Shown here: piece by piece, positions 1 through 5,003 of the stretch | How positions within the stretch are numbered: the stretch's first letter is position 1 | Layout of the letters: each line of letters opens with the position of its first letter | NCBI GenBank assembly: GCA_023441725.1 | Contig: JAEZNV010000141.1 | Coordinates: forward strand, 1 to 6,070 | DNA: 6,070 nucleotides | Direction: 5' to 3' | DNA from: Actinomycetes bacterium | GTDB lineage: Bacteria > Actinomycetota > Coriobacteriia > Coriobacteriales > Coriobacteriaceae | Program-made: the position numbers and the translations under genes | The notes under the pieces: model-generated | What the model saw: the letters and a program-made list of their open reading frames with translations, nothing else | Told to the model about the DNA's origin: nothing | Database searches by the model: none

Positions 1-100
1 GATGGTCGATAGCATGCACCGTCGCGTGATCGCCCTCGAGGGCGGCCACGTAATCCGCGACCAGGAGAGGGGAGGTTACGGCAACTATGGCACCAACTAA
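1..100 (+). CDS. ftsE: Cell division ATP-binding protein FtsE, C-terminal end (partial)
   Basis: Reading from base 2, the frame gives 32 codons and a TAA at 98-100. The residues include HRRVIALEGGHVIRDQERGG, which matches the usual FtsE tail (a V-I-x-L-x-x-G-x-[IV]-x-R-D strand, then a short Gly/Tyr-rich end). FtsE is the cytoplasmic ATPase of the ABC-type FtsEX complex, which couples ATP hydrolysis to septal peptidoglycan hydrolase activation. All nucleotide-binding motifs lie upstream of the window, so the assignment rests on this tail and on ftsX following directly. The stop codon lies 14 bases inside ftsX, typical of translational coupling in this pair. Confidence 0.85.
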   Translation, partial: MVDSMHRRVIALEGGHVIRDQERGGYGNYGTN

Positions 101-1007
101 CGTGGGCTACTCGCTCAAAGAGGCAATCAGCCACTTCTTCCGTAACTGGACCACCTCGCTCGGCGCCGTCATCACGATTTTCCTTTCGCTGTTTATCATC
201 GGCCTGTTCATTATGGGTTCCGCGATGCTGAACTCCGTGATCGGCACCGTCGAGGATCAGGTCGTCATCAACGCCTTTATTAGCGATGACGCCGACCAGG
301 CAGATGTTCAGGCCTTTGAGGCCGAGCTCAAGACGTGGAGCAACGTCAAGTCCGTGACGTACAAGGACAAGGACGACGCGCTGGCCGAGTACACGAGCAA
401 GATGTCGGGCAACGCCGACGCTACCATGAGCGCGCTCGACGGTCAGAACCCGCTGCCGGCTTCGTTTGCCATCGAGATGGACGATCCGTCCATGGTCGAG
501 AGCACGGCCCAGAAGCTCAAGAAGAACGCCGATTTTCAGAAGATCGCAGACGACGGCGACGTCAACGCGAGCGTTCTGTACGGCCAGGAGGAAGTAAGCC
601 GCCTGTTCCAGGTGACGAACTACATTCGTATCGCCGCTGTGGTGCTCGTCGGCCTGCTGACCTTTATCGCGTTCATTTTCATTAACAACACGATTCGCCT
701 GTCCATTACGGCGCGTCGTCGTGAGATCGCGATTATGCGTCTGGTGGGCGCAAGCAACGGCTTCATTCGCGGGCCGTTCATTACCGAGGGCGTGCTGCAG
801 GCCATTTTGGGCTCGCTGCTTTCCATCGGCGTGCTGGAGCTGCTGCGTAACCTGATGGTTCCGCGCCTGCAGGAGAGCATCGGCTGGATGTCGTTTGCGC
901 TGCCGATGCAGTACTATCTGGTGACCTACGCCGCGCTGATTTTGGTCGGCGTCATTATCGGTCTCTTTGGTTCCGCCATCGCCATGCGCCGCTATCTGCG
1001 CGTGTAG
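87..1007 (+). CDS. ftsX: Cell division protein FtsX (permease-like subunit of FtsEX)
   Basis: This 306-residue protein has the normal length and layout of FtsX. A short cytoplasmic N-terminus carries the common LKEA...FFRNW element (about residues 10-21). Membrane segment 1 follows (about 24-47), then a large extracytoplasmic domain (about 50-178), and segments 2 (about 181-203), 3 (about 235-252) and 4 (about 278-299). The cytoplasmic loop after segment 2 has the family signature ARRREIAIMRLVGAS (209-223), which contacts FtsE. In this family the outer domain recruits or activates peptidoglycan hydrolases or their adaptors; which partner is used here cannot be seen. The ATG at 87 is supported by a GGGGAGG at 69-75, inside the ftsE coding region, with 11 bases of spacing. 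ftsE and ftsX overlap and were probably co-transcribed. A terminator begins 23 bases after the stop. Confidence 0.95.
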   Translation: MAPTNVGYSLKEAISHFFRNWTTSLGAVITIFLSLFIIGLFIMGSAMLNSVIGTVEDQVVINAFISDDADQADVQAFEAELKTWSNVKSVTYKDKDDALAEYTSKMSGNADATMSALDGQNPLPASFAIEMDDPSMVESTAQKLKKNADFQKIADDGDVNASVLYGQEEVSRLFQVTNYIRIAAVVLVGLLTFIAFIFINNTIRLSITARRREIAIMRLVGASNGFIRGPFITEGVLQAILGSLLSIGVLELLRNLMVPRLQESIGWMSFALPMQYYLVTYAALILVGVIIGLFGSAIAMRRYLRV

Positions 1008-1030
1008 GCGTGCTTGGAACTTGTTCCTTC

Positions 1031-1065
1031 AACGGGTCGTCTCTTTTGGGGCGGCCCGTTTTTTT
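1031..1065 (+). terminator. Intrinsic terminator of ftsE-ftsX
   Basis: A 9-bp stem pairs AACGGGTCG (1031-1039) with CGGCCCGTT (1052-1060), with one G-U pair. The loop is 12 bases and a run of seven T follows (1059-1065). It stands 23 bases after the ftsX stop, so it separates the division operon from rnr. Confidence 0.9.
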
Positions 1066-1150
1066 GATCCCTGGGGGACGGCAAGATTGCGGATCATCGT
1101 GGCGCTGGTCTATCTATGTGATCCGCAATCCTGCCGTCTCCTAGGGATCA
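1065..1150. repeat. 86-bp near-perfect inverted repeat, possible MITE-like or intergenic palindromic element
   Basis: The arms are 1065-1096 and 1119-1150, 32 bases each, around a 22-base centre (1097-1118). Of 32 positions, 29 are complementary. The three exceptions are two that would be G-U pairs in RNA and one A-C mismatch. Both outer ends read TGATCCC/GGGATCA, and the inner ends read GCGGATCA/TGATCCGC. The left end touches the T-tract of the ftsX terminator and the right end stops 6 bases before the probable rnr -10 box. A TTT flanks it on both sides, but inside a T-run this is poor evidence for a target duplication. It has no coding capacity. It could be a miniature transposable element, a REP-type repeat or a structured leader element; the sequence alone does not decide. 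Confidence 0.75.
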
Positions 1151-1156
1151 TTTGGG

Positions 1157-1162
1157 TAGACT
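1157..1162 (+). promoter_or_regulatory. Candidate -10 box of the rnr promoter
   Basis: TAGACT lies 38 bases upstream of the rnr start, just outside the 86-bp palindrome. The context CATTTGGG-TAGACTC is nearly the same as CATTTGGGGGTACACTC before the vanZ-like gene, where the distance to the start is similar. No good -35 hexamer is visible at 16-18 bases upstream; that position lies in the right arm of the palindrome. The call rests on position and on this recurrence. Confidence 0.4.
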
Positions 1163-1200
1163 CTTGGCGTGTAAACGGCCATCGATAGTAAGGAGGCGCC

Positions 1201-3336
1201 ATGGGGCGCAATAACAAGCATAAGCGTGGAGCTCGCAATAAGCGCGGGCCGGTGCGCAGCGAGCGTCGCCCGAGTCTGACCGGACGCGTGCAGCTCCATG
1301 AGCATAGCGCCTACGTTGTAACCGAAAACGGCGACTACAAGGTCATGGGCCGCGGCAAGCACGAGATTATGGACGGCGATACCGTTGCCGTGAGCATTAA
1401 GAACAGCCCGCATGGCGAGCGACGCGCCGTAATCGAGGGCGTCGTCGAGCGTGCAGCCATTAGTGTGGTGGGCACGTACCAGACCGCCGGCCCGCTCGGG
1501 GTGATCGAGCCGCTTGATTCTCGCCTTAAGGCCGATTTCTTTATTCTGCCGGAGGACACCTCGGCGGAGCGCTTGGGCGTTCATCCGGGTGATGCGGTCG
1601 TCGCACGCATTCTGACATATCCGACGCGCCTGGAATCGGGCACCGTGACGATCGAGCGCCGTATTGGCGGCGATGATGCGCCCGATTTGGGCGTTCAGTA
1701 TGTGATGGCGCGCTATGGCTATACCGATACGTATCCCGAGGCCGCGCTAGCCGAGGCCGAGGCACTTTCGCTCGATGTTGCCTCGGCGCTCAGGGACCCG
1801 CTCCGCCGAGACCTGCGCGACCGCTTTGTCATTACGATTGACCCGGTCGACGCGCGCGACTTTGACGACGCCATCTCGCTGGAGCGTACGCCCGAGGGTG
1901 GCTACAAGCTGGGTGTCCATATTGCCGACGTTTCGCACTATGTTGCCTGGGACGGACATATCGATCTGGAAGCCCGCCATCGCACGACGTCGGTGTATCT
2001 TGCTGATCGCGTGCTGCCCATGTTGCCCGAGCGCCTGTCGAACGATTTGTGCTCGCTGCGTCCCGACGAGGACCGCCTGGCGTTTACCGTCGACATTGAA
2101 CTCGACGCGCAGGGTCGCGTGCGCCATTACGATCCCTATCCCAGCGTGATCCGCTCGCGCGTGCGCATGGACTACGACGGCGCCGAGGCGCTGCTGGTGC
2201 GTGCCGGTGCGGTGGAGTATTCGGTGCTGGAGGGTGCCGCCGAGGATGTTGCCGCGGTTGAAGCCTCGCGCGAGGAAGCGCTCGAGCGCGGGCTTGCGTG
2301 CGAGGAAACCGCTCGCGGCTATAACGTCGACTTGGGGGATTTCCTCGTAGCTGCCAACGAGCTCGCCGAGCTTCGCCGTCGTATTCGTCGCGCACGCGGT
2401 TCGGTCGACTTTGATACGGCCGAGATCCGTGCGCTGTTGGACGAGGACGGTGTGCCCGTGCAGATCGTGGCCCGTGAGCGCTCGTGCGCCACGTCGCTGA
2501 TTGAGGAAGCCATGCTGCTGGCCAACGAGTGCGTGGCGGAGTGGCTGGCCGACCGCGATATCGAGGCCTGCTATCGCGTGCACGACGATCCCAGTCCCGA
2601 CAGCCTGCATGGTGCCGCCGTGGCGCTGGCGCAGCTGGGTATCATCGATGACCGCCGTGCGGCCGGCATTGCTCTGGGAAGCCCCGATGAGCTGCAGGCG
2701 GCGGTTGATGCCGCAGCCGGTACGGCTAACGCGCCGCTCGTCAACACGTTGCTGCTGCGCAGTATGCAGCGCGCACTGTACAAGCCGCGCAACGAGGGCC
2801 ACTTTGCACTTGCCGCGCCGTGCTATTGCCACTTTACGAGTCCCATTCGCCGCTATCCCGATCTGGTGGTGCATCGCGTACTCAAGCTTCAGCTGGCCTA
2901 CGAGCAGCTGGGCGGCAAGGACGCCTTGGTGCGTACGCCGCGGCTGATCGGTAAGGGTCGCGAGTCCCTGCCGCGCGTCCTGCCGCAAATCTGCCGCGCG
3001 TGCAGCGATGCCGAGCGTGCGGCCGACGCCGCCAGCCATGCGACGCAAAAGATCAAGATCGCCCAGTACTACGAGGACCGCCTGGGCGAGCGCTACGCCG
3101 GAACGATCTCGTGGGTCAGCAGCATGGGCCTCTTTGTGCGCCTGGATCTGACACAGGTTGAGGGTTTGGTTTCGATCAAGAGTCTGGGCAACGAGTGGTT
3201 CGAGTTTGATGAGGACGCGCTCACGCTCACGGGCGCCGACACGGGGACTCGCTATGAGCTGGGGCAGCGCGTGATCATCGAGGTCTCGCGCGTCAACACC
3301 ACGCGCGGGCACTTGGATTTCAGGCTTATTCATTAG
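1201..3336 (+). CDS. rnr: Ribonuclease R (RNB-family 3'-5' exoribonuclease)
   Basis: This 711-residue RNase II/RNase R-family enzyme degrades RNA processively from the 3' end, including structured RNA, in the cytoplasm. A strongly basic N-terminus (10 Lys/Arg in the first 24 residues) leads into cold-shock/OB-type domains (about 25-200). The RNB catalytic domain follows, with DPVDARDFDD at 214-223; its D214, D220, D222 and D223 match the family's metal-binding aspartates. HIADVSHYV starts at 240, and the RNB signature HFTSPIRRYPDLVVHR is at 544-559. A C-terminal S1 domain spans about 630-711 (GTISWVSSMGLFVRL near its start). The protein is shorter than the roughly 780-810 residues of the B. 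subtilis and E. coli enzymes: no winged-helix extension is apparent before the cold-shock region and no Lys-rich tail follows S1. The ATG has a strong AAGGAGG at 1190-1196 with a short 4-base spacing. RNase II is the alternative, but the basic tail and domain lengths favour RNase R. Confidence 0.95.
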   Translation: MGRNNKHKRGARNKRGPVRSERRPSLTGRVQLHEHSAYVVTENGDYKVMGRGKHEIMDGDTVAVSIKNSPHGERRAVIEGVVERAAISVVGTYQTAGPLGVIEPLDSRLKADFFILPEDTSAERLGVHPGDAVVARILTYPTRLESGTVTIERRIGGDDAPDLGVQYVMARYGYTDTYPEAALAEAEALSLDVASALRDPLRRDLRDRFVITIDPVDARDFDDAISLERTPEGGYKLGVHIADVSHYVAWDGHIDLEARHRTTSVYLADRVLPMLPERLSNDLCSLRPDEDRLAFTVDIELDAQGRVRHYDPYPSVIRSRVRMDYDGAEALLVRAGAVEYSVLEGAAEDVAAVEASREEALERGLACEETARGYNVDLGDFLVAANELAELRRRIRRARGSVDFDTAEIRALLDEDGVPVQIVARERSCATSLIEEAMLLANECVAEWLADRDIEACYRVHDDPSPDSLHGAAVALAQLGIIDDRRAAGIALGSPDELQAAVDAAAGTANAPLVNTLLLRSMQRALYKPRNEGHFALAAPCYCHFTSPIRRYPDLVVHRVLKLQLAYEQLGGKDALVRTPRLIGKGRESLPRVLPQICRACSDAERAADAASHATQKIKIAQYYEDRLGERYAGTISWVSSMGLFVRLDLTQVEGLVSIKSLGNEWFEFDEDALTLTGADTGTRYELGQRVIIEVSRVNTTRGHLDFRLIH

Positions 3337-3364
3337 CCGGAATTTGGTGATTGATAGAGAACGG

Positions 3365-3390
3365 GGCGGTCTTTTGGGGCCGCCTTTTTT
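3365..3390 (+). terminator. Intrinsic terminator of rnr
   Basis: A 7-bp stem pairs GGCGGTC (3365-3371) with GGCCGCC (3378-3384), with one G-U pair. The loop is TTTTGG and a run of six T follows (3385-3390). It begins 28 bases after the rnr stop. The 11-mer TCTTTTGGGGC across its loop also occurs in the ftsX terminator. Confidence 0.9.
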
Positions 3391-3440
3391 GTGGCGCATC
3401 AATCATCTTGCCGCTCGCGCGCTTGCGTCTTCCGCCTGCT

Positions 3441-3492
3441 GTAGGGGAGATAAAACCTACCAAAATAAACCTGTTCCTTTTTGGGAGGTTTA
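3441..3492. repeat. Cluster of direct and inverted half-sites upstream of the recombinase gene
   Basis: AAACCT occurs at 3453-3458 and 3467-3472 (14-base step) and inverted as AGGTTT at 3486-3491. TAAACCT (3466-3472) and AGGTTTA (3486-3492) form a perfect 7-bp inverted repeat with a 13-base spacer, 27 bp overall. The same right half also matches the first left copy over 12 of 13 positions (3453-3465 against 3479-3491). GTAGG at 3441-3445 is complementary to CCTAC at 3456-3460. The arrangement could be a recombination or operator site for the adjacent recombinase, since crossover sites of small serine resolvases are about 28 bp, imperfectly palindromic and often sit beside the gene. As RNA it could form alternative hairpins that cover GGGAGG at 3483-3488. 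The repeats are seen directly; the role is inferred. Confidence 0.5.
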
Positions 3493-3510
3493 CGAGAGAG
3501 CGGGGATGAG

Positions 3511-4116
3511 ATGACAACGGTGTACGGGTATGCGCGGGTGAGCTCGCGTGATCAAAATCTGAATCGGCAGCTGGATGCGCTGGGTGCCTATGGCGTGGAA
3601 CCGGCGAATATCTTTGCCGACCATGCGAGCGGCAAGGACTTCGATCGACCGCGGTATCGCGAGCTGCTGTGCGCGTTGGATTCCGGTGATGTGCTGGTGG
3701 TACTTTCCATTGATCGGCTGGGCCGTAACTACAGCGAGATCCTCGAGGAATGGCGGTGCATAACCAAAGAGCTCGGCGTCGCCATCGTGGTGCTGGACAT
3801 GCCATTGCTCGACACGCGCGCCAGAGACTGTGGTGGGTCGGACGTAACGAGTGCGTTGATTGCCGATATCGTTTTGCAGTTGCTGAGCTATGTGGCGCAG
3901 GTGGAGCGCGAGAACATTCACCGGCGCCAAGCCGAGGGCATTGCGGCGGCGCGAGCACGCGGCGTGCGCTTTGGCCGGCCCCGCAAGCCCTGTCCTCCGC
4001 AATTCGAGTTGGTGCGCGATACCTACGAGGCGGGTGATATCACGCGGAGTCAGGCGGCAAAGCGGCTAGGCGTGTGCGTGGGGACGTTCGATCGCTGGAT
4101 GCGAGAGATGGAGTAG
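3511..4116 (+). CDS. Serine site-specific recombinase (resolvase/invertase family)
   Basis: This 201-residue protein has the full small serine-recombinase layout. The N-terminal catalytic domain opens with YGYARVSSRDQNLNRQLDAL. Ser11 aligns with the nucleophile that attaches covalently to DNA, Arg9 is the usual active-site arginine, and DRLGR at 68-72 supplies the two further catalytic arginines. A long dimerisation helix follows (QLLSYVAQVERENIHRRQ), then a GRPRK linker and a C-terminal helix-turn-helix (about 176-201, ITRSQAAKRLGVCVGTFDRW). It acts on short paired DNA sites, but whether it resolves, inverts or integrates is not visible. The ATG at 3511 is chosen because the family conserves about 5-7 residues before YARVS; an in-frame TTG at 3481 adds ten unconserved residues and has no ribosome site. 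Of 24 arginine codons, nine are CGG, whereas ftsX has none, which suggests acquisition. No transposase or cargo lies beside it. Confidence 0.9.
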   Translation: MTTVYGYARVSSRDQNLNRQLDALGAYGVEPANIFADHASGKDFDRPRYRELLCALDSGDVLVVLSIDRLGRNYSEILEEWRCITKELGVAIVVLDMPLLDTRARDCGGSDVTSALIADIVLQLLSYVAQVERENIHRRQAEGIAAARARGVRFGRPRKPCPPQFELVRDTYEAGDITRSQAAKRLGVCVGTFDRWMREME

Positions 4117-4141
4117 GGGCGCCACGGTCCTTTGGCGCCCC
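4116..4141 (+). terminator. Hairpin at the end of the recombinase gene, likely weak terminator
   Basis: A perfect 9-bp GC-rich stem pairs GGGGCGCCA (4116-4124) with TGGCGCCCC (4133-4141), with an 8-base loop. Its first base is the last base of the TAG stop. No T-run follows (the next bases are GATTCG), so it is either a poor intrinsic terminator or an mRNA 3'-end stabiliser. Confidence 0.5.
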
Positions 4142-4188
4142 GATTCGAACATTTTGGATTTCGCTACGGCGACAACTGCATTTGGGGG

Positions 4189-4194
4189 TACACT
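4189..4194 (+). promoter_or_regulatory. Candidate -10 box of the vanZ-like gene
   Basis: TACACT lies 33 bases before the TTG start, in the context CATTTGGGGGTACACTC, which closely matches the context before rnr. Initiation about 7 bases downstream would give a leader of roughly 27 bases that contains the ribosome site. No convincing -35 box is seen. Confidence 0.4.
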
Positions 4195-4215
4195 CGCTGC
4201 TGCTCAAAAAATGAC

Positions 4216-4220
4216 GGAGG
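4216..4220 (+). promoter_or_regulatory. Ribosome binding site that fixes a TTG start
   Basis: GGAGG at 4216-4220 stands 7 bases before TTG at 4228, which is ideal spacing. The next in-frame alternative, GTG at 4237, would be 16 bases away and would trim the basic residues before the first membrane segment. This supports TTG as the start codon. Confidence 0.75.
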
Positions 4221-4227
4221 TTAGCCC

Positions 4228-4806
4228 TTGGCGCGTGTGAAGCACATAGTCGGATGGATTTCGGTTGTCCTGCTGGTCGTGACGCTGGCAAGTATCTGGA
4301 TGCTGACGGAGCAAAACGTGGAGCAGACGTCATCGCTCAGCGAGTCCACTGCGCGCGCGGTGGAAGGGCAAAGCGTCAGCGTGCAGCCCGAGACTGTGGG
4401 GGAGACCCAGGCGGGAGATGCCGCCGGGGACGCGGACTCAACGACTGGCGCCATTCATCCCGACCCGCTTGCGCCCGTTCGTCTGTGGATGGGTGCCAAC
4501 ATTCGTCGCGTCGCACATACCGTTGAGTTCTTCTTCGTAGGACTGTTTGCTTCGTTGGTGGCGGTGTGCTTGGATAAGCGCGTGCCGATCACCCGATTGC
4601 GGTGTGTGCCCGTCCTGGCCTTTTGTGCCGTATGCTCCGTCGGTGACCAAGTGCACAAGATCTTTGTTCCTGGTCGTCATTTCGACATGATCGACCTGTG
4701 CTTCGATGCCGCGGGTTACGTTGTCGCCATGCTGTTGGTGCTGTTGGCCGCCGCGCTGGTTCAGCGCGCGACCTTTCCCATTGGCGCCCATGCGAAACGT
4801 CGTTAA
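4228..4806 (+). CDS. VanZ-like family membrane protein
   Basis: This 192-residue protein starts with TTG. A first membrane segment (about 7-26) is followed by an acidic, Ser/Thr/Gly/Ala-rich, low-complexity linker (about 27-85). Three hydrophobic segments follow (about 98-115, 124-138 and 158-178) and a basic tail, HAKRR. The VanZ-like signature is readable: a His/Glu pair at the start of segment 2 (RRVAHTVEFF, 93-102), then DQVHKIFVPGRHFDMIDLCF at 140-159, and AAGY after it. These match the family's conserved D-E-x-x-Q-x-F-x-P-G-R-x-x-D-x-x-D...G pattern, with Gln in place of the usual Glu. The biochemical role of VanZ-like proteins is not settled. The founding member gives modest teicoplanin resistance, but chromosomal homologues are widespread and nothing here suggests a resistance cluster. 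The gene appears to be a single transcription unit, with a promoter candidate upstream and a hairpin downstream. Confidence 0.8.
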   Translation: MARVKHIVGWISVVLLVVTLASIWMLTEQNVEQTSSLSESTARAVEGQSVSVQPETVGETQAGDAAGDADSTTGAIHPDPLAPVRLWMGANIRRVAHTVEFFFVGLFASLVAVCLDKRVPITRLRCVPVLAFCAVCSVGDQVHKIFVPGRHFDMIDLCFDAAGYVVAMLLVLLAAALVQRATFPIGAHAKRR

Positions 4807-4816
4807 CAACCCTGTT

Positions 4817-4847
4817 ACGAATAATGCGACCTCGATGAATCATTTTG
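4817..4847. promoter_or_regulatory. Two degenerate copies of the murR palindrome
   Basis: Bases 4817-4829 (ACGAATAATGCGA) match the 13-bp palindrome at 4957-4969 in 10 of 13 positions, and bases 4835-4847 (ATGAATCATTTTG) in 9 of 13, including the shared 8-mer GAATCATT. They lie just after the vanZ-like stop, about 120 bases upstream of the perfect copy, and could be auxiliary operators. Chance matches in an AT-rich patch remain possible. Confidence 0.3.
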
Positions 4848-4880
4848 CGTCGCGCGTATTTCCGAGCGGTCGGATTTGAG

Positions 4881-4907
4881 GGGCGAGCGGTAGAACGCTC
4901 GCCCTTT
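4881..4907 (+). terminator. Hairpin terminator after the vanZ-like gene
   Basis: A perfect 9-bp stem pairs GGGCGAGCG (4881-4889) with CGCTCGCCC (4896-4904), with a 6-base loop GTAGAA. Only three T follow (4905-4907) before GTG. The stem is strong, the T-tract is short, and it stands 74 bases after the stop, so termination may be partial. Confidence 0.65.
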
Positions 4908-4956
4908 GTGCGCCACGATGCGGCACAATGTACCGTAAAAGCTGTTTATATCCGGT

Positions 4957-4969
4957 ACGAATCATTCGT
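4957..4969. promoter_or_regulatory. Perfect 13-bp palindrome, candidate operator for the MurR-like regulator
   Basis: ACGAAT-C-ATTCGT is a perfect inverted repeat with a single central base, 34 bases upstream of the murR start. It overlaps a second, wider inverted repeat, GTACCG (4930-4935) and CGGTAC (4953-4958), spaced 17 bases. A TTATAT at 4946-4951 could be the -10 box, which would put the palindrome over the transcription start, a classic repressor position. RpiR-family regulators bind palindromes and commonly control their own operon; its use here is inferred. Confidence 0.5.
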
Positions 4970-5003
4970 TGGTCTTTAATTCTTTTCAACGGAGGTGTTT
5001 GAG

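Noticed and set aside
1031..1150. Riboswitch or attenuator in front of rnr
   Set aside because: The first hairpin is a plain terminator for ftsX and the palindrome lies upstream of the likely -10 box. No known riboswitch core or antiterminator pairing was recognised.
967..1188. Plus-strand frame overlapping the end of ftsX
   Set aside because: It crosses the ftsX terminator and the 86-bp palindrome and has no ribosome site or protein-family features.
1747..3402. Open frame of about 550 codons on the minus strand, opposite rnr
   Set aside because: It is the mirror of a high-GC gene whose codon bias suppresses stops on the other strand. It runs through the rnr terminator, has no recognisable domain, and rnr on the plus strand is certain.
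3337..3510. tmRNA or smpB, which often accompany rnr
   Set aside because: No tRNA-like ends, no tag-peptide frame and no SmpB coding sequence are visible in this 174-base gap.
3326..3958. Minus-strand frames opposite the recombinase
   Set aside because: They are Arg/Pro/Ser-rich shadow translations; the plus-strand recombinase motifs are unambiguous.
4116..4160. TTCGAA near a GC-rich hairpin, resembling a tRNA T-arm and acceptor end
   Set aside because: The bases around TTCGAA do not form the 5-bp T-stem on either strand, and no D-arm or anticodon arm is present.
4228..4806. Glycopeptide resistance gene
   Set aside because: Only the general VanZ-like fold is present. No vanHAX or vanRS genes are nearby, and such homologues are common in chromosomes of non-resistant bacteria.
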